A stretch of 64,000 nt of DNA from Salipiger abyssi (GCF_001975705.1 NZ_CP015093.1:2790001-2854000); one strand, 5' to 3'. Numbered from the stretch's first letter, positions 42,329-51,585 are shown. The notes: a model not told the origin generated them from the letters alone. Made by a program: numbers and translations.

Positions 42329-45271
42329 ATGTGCGCCGAAACGCCTGACTACAAGGACACGCTGAACCTTCCGAAGACCGATTTTCCGATGCGCGCGGGG
42401 CTGCCCAAGCGCGAGCCGGAATGGCTGGAGCGCTGGGCAAGGATCGGCATCTACGACCGCCTGCGCGAAACTGCCGCCGGGCGCACGCCCTTTACCCTGC
42501 ATGACGGCCCGCCCTATGCGAACGGCCACCTGCATATCGGTCACGCGCTGAACAAGACGATCAAGGACATGATCGTGCGCTCGCATCAGATGATGGGGCA
42601 TGAGGCGCGCTACGTGCCCGGCTGGGACTGCCACGGCCTGCCCATCGAGTGGAAGATCGAGGAACAGTACCGCGCCAAGGGCAAGAACAAGGACGAGGTG
42701 CCGGTCGTCGATTTCCGTCAGGAATGCCGGAAGTTCGCCGAGGGCTGGGTGGATATCCAGCGCGAGGAGTTCAAGCGGCTGGGCATCACCGGCAACTGGG
42801 CCGATCCCTATCTGACGATGAACTACCACGCCGAGCGTGTGATCGCCGAGGAATTCATGAAGTTCCTGATGACCGGCACGCTCTATCAGGGCTCCAAGCC
42901 CGTGATGTGGTCGCCGGTGGAAAAGACCGCGCTGGCCGAGGCCGAGGTCGAGTATCACGACAAGGAAAGCTTCACCATCTGGGTGAAGTTCAAGGCCGTC
43001 GCGTCGGATGCTGCCGGTGAGGCCCCGGATCAGGTTCGGGGCGGGGATCTCGCCGGGGCCTATGTGGTGATCTGGACCACCACCCCCTGGACCATGCCGT
43101 CGAACAAGGCCGTGGTCTATGGCGAGGACTTCCAGTACGGGCTTTACGAGGTCACCGACACCCCGGAGGAATGCTGGGCGAGCAAGGGCGAGCGCTATAT
43201 CCTCGCCGACAAGCTGGCTGGGCAGACCTTTGCGCGGGCGCGGCTTGAGGAAGGCCAGTGGACCCGGGTGCGCGACGTCCCGACCGACGAGCTGGCCGGC
43301 CTGTCCCTCATGCACCCGCTTGCCGGTGCCGACGGTGCCAATGGCGAATGGGACGATCCGCGCGATTTCCGCGCCGCGCCCTTCGTCACCGACGAAGAGG
43401 GCACCGGCTTTGTGCATTGCGCGCCCTCTCACGGGATGGAGGAATTCGAGCTTTACCGCGATCTGGGCATGCTCGATCAGGTCATCACCTATAACGTCAT
43501 GGAAGACGGCTCCTTCCGCGAGGGGCTGCCCTTCTTCGGCGGCAGGATGATCCTCAAGCCCAACGGCAAGGAGGGCGATGCCAACAAGGCGGTCATCGAC
43601 AAGCTGGCCGAAGTCGGCGGGCTCTTGGCACGCGGCAAGATCAAGCACAGCTATCCGCATAGCTGGCGCTCCAAGGCGCCGGTGATCTACCGCAACACGC
43701 CGCAATGGTTCGCCGCCATCGACCGCGCCGTCGGCGACGGGCAGGACAGCTACGGCACCACGATCCGCGAGCGCTCGCTGCGCTCCATCGACGAGCTGGT
43801 GAAATTCACCCCGCAATCGGGCCGCAACCGGCTCTATTCGATGATCGAGGCGCGCCCGGACTGGGTGCTGTCGCGTCAGCGCGCCTGGGGCGTGCCGCTG
43901 ACCTGTTTCGTGAAGAAGGGCGCGCTGCCCACCGATCCCGATTTCCTGCTGCGCGATCCGGCGGTGAATGCCCGCATCTGCGAGGCCTTCGAGACCGAGG
44001 GCGCCGATTGCTGGTATGTCGACGGCGCCAAGGAGCGGTTCCTCGGCAACGAGTATAACGCCGAGGAGTGGGAACAGGTCTTCGACGTGCTCGACGTGTG
44101 GTTCGACAGCGGCTCGACCCATGCCTTTGTGCTGCGCGACCGCCCGGACGGCACCGAGGACGGCATCGCCGATGTCTATATGGAAGGCACCGACCAACAT
44201 CGCGGCTGGTTCCATTCCTCCATGCTTCAGGCCTGCGGCACCATCGGCCGCGCGCCCTATCGCAACGTGGTGACGCATGGCTTCACGCTGGACGAGAAGG
44301 GCAACAAGATGTCCAAATCGCTCGGCAACACCATCGTGCCCGAGGAGGTGGTGAAGCAATACGGCGCCGATATCCTGCGGCTCTGGGTGGCGCAGACCGA
44401 TTACACCGCCGACCAGCGCATCGGGCCGGAGATCCTCAAGGGTGTGGCCGACAGCTATCGCCGGCTGCGCAACACCATGCGCTTCATGCTGGGCGCTCTG
44501 GGGCATTTCTCCGAGGCGGATCGTGTGGAGGCCGCCGACATGCCCGAGCTGGAACGCTGGGTGCTGCACCGCCTCGCCGAGCTCGACGCCAAGGTGCAGG
44601 AGGGCTATCGCGCCTATGATTTCCAGTCGGTGTTCCAGGCGGTCTTTACCTTCTGCACCGTGGATCTCTCGGCCTTCTATTTCGACATCCGCAAGGATGC
44701 GCTTTACTGCGACGGCGACACCGCGCGCCGCAAGGCCGCGCGCACGGTGATGGATCTGCTGTTCCACCGCCTCACCACCTGGCTGGCGCCGATCCTTGTC
44801 TTCACCATGGAAGATGTCTGGCTCGACCGCTTCCCGGGCGAGGAGAGCTCGGTGCACCTTCAGGATTTCCCCGAAACGCCGGCAAGCTGGCGCGACGAGG
44901 CGCTGGCGGCGAAATGGGCGCAGGTCCGGGCGGCACGCCGCGCGGTGACCGCCGCGCTGGAGATCCAGCGGACCGACAAGGTGATCGGCGCCTCGCTGGA
45001 GGCGGCGCCCATCGTGCATGTGGAGGATGCCGAGATGCTGGAGGCGCTGAAGACCGTCGCCTTCGACGATATCTGCATCACCTCGGGCATCATGCTCACC
45101 GCCGATCCGGCGCCGCAGGAAGCCTTCCGCATGGCGGAGGTGCCGGGCGTCGGCGTGGTCTTTGAAAAGGCCGATGGCGGCAAATGCCAGCGCTGCTGGA
45201 AGATCCTGCCGGATGTGGGCAGCCACAGCCACGCCGCCACCTGCGCGCGCTGCGACGCCGCGCTGGGCTGA
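42329..45271 (+). CDS. ileS: Isoleucyl-tRNA synthetase
   Basis: This 980-residue class I synthetase charges tRNA-Ile. The HIGH signature is HLHIGHALNK (~70), the editing domain includes VIWTTTPWTMPSNKAVVYGEDF, and KMSKS is in KGNKMSKSLGN (~655). The C-terminus has the zinc-binding CQRCWKI...CARCDAALG. The editing region holds an extra stretch (SDAAGEAPDQVRGGDLAG, ~residues 227-245) encoded by a GC-rich palindrome. An intrinsic terminator follows at 45297-45323. Confidence 0.97.
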   Translation: MCAETPDYKDTLNLPKTDFPMRAGLPKREPEWLERWARIGIYDRLRETAAGRTPFTLHDGPPYANGHLHIGHALNKTIKDMIVRSHQMMGHEARYVPGWDCHGLPIEWKIEEQYRAKGKNKDEVPVVDFRQECRKFAEGWVDIQREEFKRLGITGNWADPYLTMNYHAERVIAEEFMKFLMTGTLYQGSKPVMWSPVEKTALAEAEVEYHDKESFTIWVKFKAVASDAAGEAPDQVRGGDLAGAYVVIWTTTPWTMPSNKAVVYGEDFQYGLYEVTDTPEECWASKGERYILADKLAGQTFARARLEEGQWTRVRDVPTDELAGLSLMHPLAGADGANGEWDDPRDFRAAPFVTDEEGTGFVHCAPSHGMEEFELYRDLGMLDQVITYNVMEDGSFREGLPFFGGRMILKPNGKEGDANKAVIDKLAEVGGLLARGKIKHSYPHSWRSKAPVIYRNTPQWFAAIDRAVGDGQDSYGTTIRERSLRSIDELVKFTPQSGRNRLYSMIEARPDWVLSRQRAWGVPLTCFVKKGALPTDPDFLLRDPAVNARICEAFETEGADCWYVDGAKERFLGNEYNAEEWEQVFDVLDVWFDSGSTHAFVLRDRPDGTEDGIADVYMEGTDQHRGWFHSSMLQACGTIGRAPYRNVVTHGFTLDEKGNKMSKSLGNTIVPEEVVKQYGADILRLWVAQTDYTADQRIGPEILKGVADSYRRLRNTMRFMLGALGHFSEADRVEAADMPELERWVLHRLAELDAKVQEGYRAYDFQSVFQAVFTFCTVDLSAFYFDIRKDALYCDGDTARRKAARTVMDLLFHRLTTWLAPILVFTMEDVWLDRFPGEESSVHLQDFPETPASWRDEALAAKWAQVRAARRAVTAALEIQRTDKVIGASLEAAPIVHVEDAEMLEALKTVAFDDICITSGIMLTADPAPQEAFRMAEVPGVGVVFEKADGGKCQRCWKILPDVGSHSHAATCARCDAALG
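43020..43043 (+). repeat. GC palindrome inside ileS
   Basis: Arms GCCCCG and CGGGGC surround a 9-base loop. Encoded in frame as EAPDQVRGG within the editing domain, at a site of known length variation in IleRS. It resembles small palindromic insertion elements in alphaproteobacterial genes, but no second copy was found in this window. Confidence 0.4.
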
Positions 45272-45296
45272 GGCGAACGGCACAATTTGCGATCAG

Positions 45297-45323
45297 ACGG
45301 GGCGCTTCACGGCGCCCCGTTTT
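45297..45323 (+). terminator. Intrinsic terminator of ileS
   Basis: Arms ACGGGGCGC (45297-45305) and GCGCCCCGT (45312-45320) form a 9-bp stem with loop TTCACG, then a short T-run. It starts 26 bases after the ileS stop. Confidence 0.85.
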
Positions 45324-45361
45324 GTGTCAGCTGCCCTGCCTGCCCCCGGAGTCGTGCGATT

Positions 45362-45383
45362 TTATGGTATGAGGATACCATAA
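45362..45383 (+). promoter_or_regulatory. Perfect 9-bp inverted repeat upstream of the phosphatase gene
   Basis: TTATGGTAT and ATACCATAA around GAGG, 26 bases before the gene start. AT-rich in a GC-rich context, so it is an operator candidate. No regulator is known. Confidence 0.5.
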
Positions 45384-45408
45384 CAACAGCGAATCCGGGG
45401 GAATGGAG

Positions 45409-45894
45409 ATGAAGAGACGCGCAATGCTCGGGCTTGTTTCGGCGGCCCTTTTGGTCGGCTGTGCCACGGGTGGGCCGGTGCGGCTGGCGGCGGATACGAC
45501 GCTTTATATTACGCGGCACGGCGACCGCAGCGGCGCTGATGAGTTGCTTAACGACAGGGGCCAGGCCCGGGCCCTTGCGCTGGTTGCGGCGCTGGAGGGC
45601 GAGCCGCTGGACGCGATTTACAGCCCCGGCATTCAGCGCAATCTCGACACCGCCGCGCCGCTGTCGCAGGCGCGCGGGCTCACAATCGAGCGCCGTCCGC
45701 AGGAGGCACCCACGGCGCGGCTGGCGAGCGAGGCGGCGGGGCGCGCGGCGATCTGGGTCGGCAACAAGGGCAATATCGCCGAGATCTGGGAAGTGCTGGG
45801 GCTGCCGGAACCGGCACCGCTGGAATATGGCGACCTTGCAGTGGTCCGCACCGATGCGCAGGGCCGTGTGAGCGTGGCGCGCCGCCGCTACTGA
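45409..45894 (+). CDS. Histidine phosphatase family lipoprotein
   Basis: About 161 residues from ATG 45409, chosen over 45403 because GGGGGA lies 7 bases upstream. The N-terminus is a lipoprotein signal with lipobox LLVGC, so the mature protein is lipidated and outside the cytoplasm. The histidine-phosphatase signature is ITRHGDR; the second His region is diverged and no classical later His was found, so activity is uncertain. The core includes LNDRGQARALALVAALEG and IYSPGIQRNLDTAAPL. Confidence 0.82.
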   Translation: MKRRAMLGLVSAALLVGCATGGPVRLAADTTLYITRHGDRSGADELLNDRGQARALALVAALEGEPLDAIYSPGIQRNLDTAAPLSQARGLTIERRPQEAPTARLASEAAGRAAIWVGNKGNIAEIWEVLGLPEPAPLEYGDLAVVRTDAQGRVSVARRRY

Positions 45895-45901
45895 GCGGCG
45901 C

Positions 45902-46927
45902 TCAGCCCTTTTCGGCGCCCTTGACCAGCCCGGTCAGTGCGGTGCGGATGATCGCCCGCACCGAGGGGCGGCTCTTGCCACGGAAGGGCAGCGGGCGGCA
46001 GACTTCCATCGCGGCGACGCCGACGCGGGCGGTCAGCGCGCCGTTTACCAGCCCCTCGCCGAAGCGGCGCGAGAGCTTGGCGAGGATGCCGCCGCCGAGG
46101 ATCGGTTCCAGCATGTCGTCGCCCACCGCGACGGCGCCGGTGGCGACCAGATGCGACATCACCGCCCGGGTCAGCCGCCAACTGCCCAGCGTGCCGGAGC
46201 GGCCGCCATAGATCTCGGCGATGCGGCGGATCATCCGCAGATTGGCGGTCAGCGCGGCGGCCACATCCGCCAGCGCCAGCGGCACCAGGGCTGTGACCGT
46301 GGCGACCTGCCGCGCCGCCGCCTCGACCTCGCGCCGCGCGGCGGCGTCGAGCGGGGCCAGCAGCTCGGTCTCGGCGAGGCCCAAGAGGCCCGAGGCGTCG
46401 AAGATCTCGTCCTGTCGCTCGCGCAGCCGCTCGCGGCCCCAGCGCGTGTCGTCGCGCCCGGCGTAAAGCGCGGTAAGCTTGGCCGTCACGTTGCGTGCGC
46501 CGCTCAGATCCTCGTCGGCCAGTGCGGTGTCGGCGGCGCGGTGCAGCGCATCGACGCGGGAGAGGCGCGAGAGCGCCGCCAGCTCCTTGATCACGATCAG
46601 CACGATCACCAGCAGGAAGAGCGCGATCAGCGCGGTCACCGCATAGCCCAGCAGCGGCACCGAGGCGATGAGATCCGTCGCAAAGCGCCAGACGGCGATG
46701 GAGACCAGCGTCGAGACCAGCGCCCCCAGCAGCGCCCAGAACCAGCGCGCCAGCCGCGACGGGCGCCGCGCCGCCAGCGCCGCCGCCGTGGCCATGGCAC
46801 GGCCTTCGGGCTGGGTGGGGGCGATATCGGGCTCGGGCACCGGCGGCGCCTCGGAGGGGGAGGCGGGCCTTGCATTGCCGCCGAGCTCGATCAGCACCGG
46901 GCCGGATCTGTCTTTCGGGTCGCTCAT
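45902..46927 (-). CDS. TIGR01620 (YcjF/UPF0283) membrane protein
   Basis: Encodes 341 residues from ATG 46927, overlapping the upstream GNAT stop (ATGA). N-terminal Pro-rich cytosolic part, two transmembrane helices at ~62-82 and ~91-115 (WFWALLGALVSTLVSIAVW, LLGYAVTALIALFLLVIVLIVIKEL), then a helical domain with ALADVAAALTANLRMIRRIAEIYGGR. The family is almost always next to YcjX, an ATPase gene that lies two genes upstream here. Role unclear; stress-related in enterobacteria. Confidence 0.88.
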   Translation of the reverse strand: MSDPKDRSGPVLIELGGNARPASPSEAPPVPEPDIAPTQPEGRAMATAAALAARRPSRLARWFWALLGALVSTLVSIAVWRFATDLIASVPLLGYAVTALIALFLLVIVLIVIKELAALSRLSRVDALHRAADTALADEDLSGARNVTAKLTALYAGRDDTRWGRERLRERQDEIFDASGLLGLAETELLAPLDAAARREVEAAARQVATVTALVPLALADVAAALTANLRMIRRIAEIYGGRSGTLGSWRLTRAVMSHLVATGAVAVGDDMLEPILGGGILAKLSRRFGEGLVNGALTARVGVAAMEVCRPLPFRGKSRPSVRAIIRTALTGLVKGAEKG

Positions 46928-47394
46928 CGGGCGCTCTCCTGCGGGGCGGTGGCATTTGCCTGCCAGCGATAACGGATGTCGGGCAGGCCCTCGTCGTTCC
47001 GCGAGCCATCGCCGCGTTCGATCACGGCAAAGCCCGCACGTTCGTAAAACCGCTGCGCGCCCTCGTTGGCGGCAAAGGTCCAGAGGTCGAGCCGCGGGCT
47101 CTGCGCCTTGGCATGCTCGATCAGCGCCCGCCCGATGCCCGCGCCCTGCGCCTCGGGCGCGACGAAAAGCGCATGCACATAGGCGCCGTCGCGCGCGAGA
47201 AAGCCCAGCGGCGCGCTGCCCGGCGCCTCGGCCACGGTGACCCAGCCGCGTTCGATCATCTGGCCGGCATGGGCGATGTCCTCGGCGCCGCTGTGCAGGC
47301 GCGGCTTCCACGGGCGGCTGGCCACCGCCGCGCCGATCATCGCGCCGAGCCGGCCCGCATCGGTGGGCGTGGCAGGGCGGAGGCGCGGGCTCAC
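46924..47394 (-). CDS. GNAT family N-acetyltransferase
   Basis: This 156-residue protein has the acetyl-CoA motif (VHALFVAPEAQGAGIGRALIEHAKA, with Q-x2-G-x-G) and the C-terminal EGAQRFYERAGFAVIERGDGSRNDEGLPDIRYRW segment typical of GNATs of unknown substrate. It sits between the YcjX ATPase and TIGR01620 genes with overlaps of 4 bases on both sides, so all three are one translationally coupled operon. Confidence 0.88.
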   Translation of the reverse strand: MSPRLRPATPTDAGRLGAMIGAAVASRPWKPRLHSGAEDIAHAGQMIERGWVTVAEAPGSAPLGFLARDGAYVHALFVAPEAQGAGIGRALIEHAKAQSPRLDLWTFAANEGAQRFYERAGFAVIERGDGSRNDEGLPDIRYRWQANATAPQESAR

Positions 47395-48818
47395 AGCCGG
47401 TCTCCGATCAGGAACTGCGCGGCGCGGTCGAGGCGGATATGCGGCGGGCCTTCGCCGGGTTTCAGGCTGAGCGCTGCGGGGGCGAAGCGCATGATGGCAT
47501 AGTCATTGTCGAGCCAGCTTTCGGCGCCCTCGCGCGCGGGACCGAGCAGCCTTGCGGGATCCTGCGGCAGCTCGCCGGGGTAGAAAGCCGCCTCGCGCCC
47601 GCGCGTGCCGTCGTCTGTCAGCAGCGTGCCGCGCACGCAGTCGAGGCGGCGCCCGTCATGCGGCAGCGTCTCTTCCACGGTGGCGCGCAGGGCGGCGATG
47701 GACATGGCGCCGGTCTCGGCCCCGGCAAAGCGCGCGCGGTCGCGGGCCTCGCGGGTCAGCGCCTCCATGATGGCGGTCAGGCGGGCGTGCTGGGAATGGT
47801 GCAGATGGTCGGCCTTGGTGGCGGCGAAGAGGATCTTTTCCACCCGTTTGCCGAGCAGCAGGCTGCTCAGGAAGGCGTTGCCGCCGGGGCGGAAGGCGGT
47901 GAGGATATCGGCCATGGTGCGGCGCAGATCCTCCATCGCGGCGGGGCCGGCATGGATCGCGCCGAGCGCATCGACCAGCACCACCTGCCGGTCGATGCGG
48001 GAGAAATGATCGCGGAAGAAGGGTTTGACGATCTGCGACTTATACGCCTCGAAACGCCGCTCCATCTCGCGCCAGAGCGACTTGCGCGGCGGATCGGAGG
48101 GTTTCGGCAGCGGCGCGAAGGTGAGGACCGGGCTGCCCTCCTTTTCGCCGGGCAGCAGGAAACGGCCCGGGGTGCAATCGGAGAAGCCGGCGGCGCGGGC
48201 GGTTTGCAGGGCTTTGGTGAAGGCGCTCGCCAGCGCCTTGGCGCGGACCTCGTCCAGCCCTTGCGTGCTGTCCTCGGCCCTGGCCATCTCCAGGTACTGG
48301 GTGCCGCCGGGGCGGTGCTGCATGCGGGTCAGGGTATCCTCGGCCCACTCCGCATAGCTCTTGTCCATCAGTCCAAGATCGAGCAGCCATTCGCCGGGAT
48401 AATCGACGATGTCGAGATGCAGCTTGCGCGCGCCGGAGATCCCGGCGAGCAGCCCGGTGGGGCGGATCTTGAGCGACAGCCGGAGCTGCGAGACCGCGCG
48501 GGTGCTGTCGGGCCAGTGCGGGGCGCTGGCGGTGAGCGCGGCGAGATGGGTCTCGTAATCGAAGCGCGGCATGGTGTCGTCGGGCTGCGGCTGGAGATAG
48601 GCGGCGAGGATACGCCCCTCGGCCTCGGCCACGAGCTGCGGCATCCGCCCCCGGTCCATCAGATTGGCCACAAGCGAGGTGATGAACACCGTCTTGCCGG
48701 CGCGCGACAGCCCGGTGACGCCGAGCCGGATCACCGGCTCGGTGAAGGGGGAGGTCAGCGTGTCGGCCACGTTCTCCACCCCGCGGGTGAGCGTATCGGC
48801 GATGTTTCCGATGACCAA
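47391..48818 (-). CDS. YcjX-like (DUF463) P-loop ATPase/GTPase
   Basis: Encodes 475 residues. Walker A is GVTGLSRAGKTVFITSLVANLM near 33-54; the switch strand is LHLDIVDYPGEWLLDLGLM and a distal strand is RQVVLVDALGAI. YcjX proteins are conserved in Proteobacteria, pair with TIGR01620/YcjF, and are linked to envelope stress in E. coli. First gene of the overlapping operon with GNAT and TIGR01620 proteins. Confidence 0.9.
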   Translation of the reverse strand: MVIGNIADTLTRGVENVADTLTSPFTEPVIRLGVTGLSRAGKTVFITSLVANLMDRGRMPQLVAEAEGRILAAYLQPQPDDTMPRFDYETHLAALTASAPHWPDSTRAVSQLRLSLKIRPTGLLAGISGARKLHLDIVDYPGEWLLDLGLMDKSYAEWAEDTLTRMQHRPGGTQYLEMARAEDSTQGLDEVRAKALASAFTKALQTARAAGFSDCTPGRFLLPGEKEGSPVLTFAPLPKPSDPPRKSLWREMERRFEAYKSQIVKPFFRDHFSRIDRQVVLVDALGAIHAGPAAMEDLRRTMADILTAFRPGGNAFLSSLLLGKRVEKILFAATKADHLHHSQHARLTAIMEALTREARDRARFAGAETGAMSIAALRATVEETLPHDGRRLDCVRGTLLTDDGTRGREAAFYPGELPQDPARLLGPAREGAESWLDNDYAIMRFAPAALSLKPGEGPPHIRLDRAAQFLIGDRL

Positions 48819-48905
48819 TGCCTGCCCCTCTTGCCTGCTCTGTCCCCTAGATAAAGGCCCCGTGTCGCGGATGCCAGAGGGCGGCGCGCTTTCGACGGGG
48901 CGGGC

Positions 48906-49772
48906 TCAGCCCTTCTGCCGCGCCCGCCACAGCGTAAAGAGCCCCGCCGCCACGACGATGGCCGCGCCGAGCGCCACATTGGGGCGCAGCGTCTCGCCGA
49001 AAACCAGCATGCCCAGCGTCGCGGCGAAGACCAGTTGCAGATAGGCGAAGGGCTGCACCGCCGAGGCCTCGGCCACCTCGTAGCATTTGATCAGGGTGAA
49101 ATGCCCCAGCGCACCGGTGAAGCACAGGAGCACCATCCAGCCCCAGTCGGGCGCGCTCATCGGCTCCCATACCCACATGCCCGCCAGCGTGGCGGTGATC
49201 GCGCCGGAAACGCCGGTCCAGAAGAACGAGGTCGCGGCGCTGTCCTTGCGCGCCACGTAGCGGGTCAGCAGCCCGTAGAGCGCGAACATCAGCGCCGCCA
49301 GCAGCGGCACCGCGGCATAGGGCGAGAACACACCGCCCGAGGGTTGCAGGATGATCACCACCCCGACAAAGCCCACGCCGATCGCGGCCCATCGCCGCCA
49401 GCCGACCTTTTCCCCCAGAACCGGCCCGGACAGCGCCGCGATCAGCAGCGGATAGGCGGCAAAGACCGCGTGGCTCTCGGTCAGCCCGAGCAGTACGAAG
49501 GCGGTCACCATGACCCAGATCTCGGCCACCAGCAGCACGCCGCGAAAGCTTTGCAGGATCGGCTGGGTCGTGGCCGCCGCGGCGCGCAGCCCGCCGGCCT
49601 GGCGTGCCGCCACGGTCATCACGAATGCGGCGAAGAACCAGTAGCGGATCATCACCACCATATAGACATTGTAGGTCGCCGACAGATGCCGCGAGATACC
49701 GTCCTGCAAGGCGAAGACGAGGGTCGTGGCGACCATCAGCCAGATGCCGAGCCTTGTATTCTGTTCCGCCAT
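48906..49772 (-). CDS. EamA/DMT family transporter
   Basis: This 288-residue protein has ten predicted transmembrane helices in two EamA repeats (IWLMVATTLVFALQDGISRHLSA; GWMVLLCFTGALGHFTLIKCYEVAEASAVQPFAYLQLVFAATLGMLVFGE). Substrate unknown, often small metabolites. Its start codon (49772) shares a base with the stop of the mnmD gene, so the two are co-translated. Confidence 0.9.
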   Translation of the reverse strand: MAEQNTRLGIWLMVATTLVFALQDGISRHLSATYNVYMVVMIRYWFFAAFVMTVAARQAGGLRAAAATTQPILQSFRGVLLVAEIWVMVTAFVLLGLTESHAVFAAYPLLIAALSGPVLGEKVGWRRWAAIGVGFVGVVIILQPSGGVFSPYAAVPLLAALMFALYGLLTRYVARKDSAATSFFWTGVSGAITATLAGMWVWEPMSAPDWGWMVLLCFTGALGHFTLIKCYEVAEASAVQPFAYLQLVFAATLGMLVFGETLRPNVALGAAIVVAAGLFTLWRARQKG

Positions 49773-50443
49773 CAGCCGCGCCTCGCCACGCTCATGTGTC
49801 GTTTGCGCCCGTAGCCCGGTTCGCGGCTGACCTCGAACCCCGCTGCCGCCAGCGCGCGACGGACATGGCCCGCCGCCGTATAGGTCGCCGCCGTGCCACC
49901 AGGCACCGTATGGCACGCCACCTCTTCCATCAGCTCCGGCCCCCAGAGCTCGGGGTTCTTCGCGGGCGAGAACCCGTCGAGAAACCAGGCATCGGCAACG
50001 CCTTCCCAGCGCGGCAGGGTCTCGCGCGCGTCGCCGGCGATCATCCGGAAAGTGAGATCCGGCAGCGTGATCTCGCGCACGCCGGCGCGCCAGTGCGGCG
50101 CCAGCTCGGCGGCGATCCCGGCCAGCTCGGGAAAGGCGGCCTGGGCGCGGATCATGTCGTCGGCGGCCATGGGGAAGGCCTCGAAACTGGTGACCCGCAG
50201 CGTGCCGGGCGTGGCCGCCTCGCGCCAGAGATGCAGCGCTGCCAGCAGGTTGAGCCCGGTGCCGAACCCCAGCTCGGCGATATGGAACCCGTCGCGGAAC
50301 CGCTCCGGCAGGCCGTTGCCCGCAAGAAATGTGTGGCGGGTCTCCGCGAGCCCGTTTTCCAGCGAATAATAGGGATCGTCGAAGCGGGGCGACACCGGCA
50401 CCCCGCCATCGCGCCAGAGCGGCGCATCAGGCTGGTAGGTCAT
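49772..50443 (-). CDS. mnmD: tRNA 5-methylaminomethyl-2-thiouridine methyltransferase (MnmD)
   Basis: This 223-residue protein matches the N-terminal methyltransferase half of MnmC (DUF752), which finishes mnm5s2U34 in tRNA. SAM-binding motif: FHIAELGFGTGLNLLAAL; other motifs YYSLENGLAETRHTFLAGNGLPERF, DAWFLDGFSPAKNPELWGPELMEEVA, GFEVSREPGYGRKRHMSVA. It lacks the oxidase domain; an MnmC1-like oxidase is encoded divergently 47 bases away. Confidence 0.9.
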   Translation of the reverse strand: MTYQPDAPLWRDGGVPVSPRFDDPYYSLENGLAETRHTFLAGNGLPERFRDGFHIAELGFGTGLNLLAALHLWREAATPGTLRVTSFEAFPMAADDMIRAQAAFPELAGIAAELAPHWRAGVREITLPDLTFRMIAGDARETLPRWEGVADAWFLDGFSPAKNPELWGPELMEEVACHTVPGGTAATYTAAGHVRRALAAAGFEVSREPGYGRKRHMSVARRG

Positions 50444-50490
50444 GATCGTCTGTCCTAGAACTGGCGCGAGATTGGACGGGAGGCGCAGGA

Positions 50491-51531
50491 ATGGCAAGTC
50501 GGGACGTGACGGTGCGCGGTGCGGGGATTTTCGGCCTTTCCATCGCCTGGACCTGCGCGCGGGCGGGCGCGTCCGTGCGGGTGGTGGATCCGGCAGGGCC
50601 GGGAGCGGGATCGAGCGGCGGGCTGGTCGGTGCGCTGGCGCCGCATGTGCCGGAGAACTGGAATCCGAAGAAGGCGTTCCAGCTCGACAGCCTGCTCATG
50701 GCCGAACGTTTCTGGGCCGAGGTGGAAGAGGTCGGCGGGGTCTCGCCCGACTATGCCCGCAGCGGGAGGCTGCAACCGGTGGCCGACGACCGGGCGCTGG
50801 AGCTGGCCCGCGCGCGCGAAGGCACGGCGCGGGAGCTCTGGGGCGCGGCGGCGGTCTGGGAGGTGATCGCGGCGGAGGCGGCGGGCGCCTGGGCGCCGCT
50901 GACGCCCACCGGCTGGCTGATCCGCGACACGCTGAGCGCACGCATGTCGCCGCGCCGGGCGGGGGCGGCGCTGGTGGCGGCGCTCACGGCGATGGGCGTG
51001 GAGATCGTCACCGAGGCGCCGGACGAGGGCGCGGTGATCTGGGCGACCGGCTGGCGCGGGCTGCTGGATCTGTCCGAGGAGCTGGGCAAGCCGGTCGGCA
51101 ACGGGGTGAAGGGGCAGTCGCTGCTGCTGCGTCACCATGCGGGCGATGTGCCGCAGGTCTTTGCCGGCGGGCTGCATATCGTGCCGCATCACGATGGCAC
51201 GGTGGCGCTGGGCTCGACCTCGGAGCGGGAGTTCGACGCCCCGGATACGACCGACGCGCAATGCGACGGGCTGATCGAGCGCGCGGTGGCGGCGATGCCG
51301 GTGCTGCATGGCGCCGAGGTGGTGGAGCGCTGGGCCGGGGTGCGCCCGCGCGCCAGGAGCCGGGCGCCGATGCTGGGGCGCTGGCCGGGGCGCGACGGGC
51401 ATTACATCGCCAATGGCGGTTTCAAGATCGGCTTCGGCGTGGCGCCCAAGGTGGCGCAGGTCATGACCGCGCTGGTGCTGGAGGGGCGTGACGAGATCCC
51501 GGCGGGATTCCGCGTGGAGGATTCGCTCTAG
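50491..51531 (+). CDS. FAD-dependent oxidoreductase (MnmC1/DAO-like)
   Basis: This 346-residue DAO-fold flavoenzyme has an FAD-binding GAGIFGLSIAWTCARAGASVRVVDPAGPGAGSSGGLVGAL N-terminus and a C-terminal ERWAGVRPRARSRAPMLGRW...YIANGGFKIGFGVAPKVAQVM pattern like the oxidase half of MnmC (removes the carboxymethyl of cmnm5U34) and glycine oxidases. Next to mnmD, the tRNA role is likely, but a general D-amino-acid/glycine oxidase is possible. Confidence 0.85.
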   Translation: MASRDVTVRGAGIFGLSIAWTCARAGASVRVVDPAGPGAGSSGGLVGALAPHVPENWNPKKAFQLDSLLMAERFWAEVEEVGGVSPDYARSGRLQPVADDRALELARAREGTARELWGAAAVWEVIAAEAAGAWAPLTPTGWLIRDTLSARMSPRRAGAALVAALTAMGVEIVTEAPDEGAVIWATGWRGLLDLSEELGKPVGNGVKGQSLLLRHHAGDVPQVFAGGLHIVPHHDGTVALGSTSEREFDAPDTTDAQCDGLIERAVAAMPVLHGAEVVERWAGVRPRARSRAPMLGRWPGRDGHYIANGGFKIGFGVAPKVAQVMTALVLEGRDEIPAGFRVEDSL

Positions 51532-51566
51532 ATCGTCTCGTTTTCCGCGCGTGCGCGAGACGGATC

Positions 51567-51585
51567 GGTGGGCAGATTGCCCACC
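51567..51585. repeat. Palindromic intergenic repeat, copy 2
   Basis: GGTGGGCAGATTGCCCACC, identical to the core of the copy at 36791-36811. Located just after the oxidoreductase gene. Confidence 0.7.

Noticed and set aside
42224..45283. Reverse-strand open frame of 1019 codons
   Set aside because: Antisense shadow of ileS.
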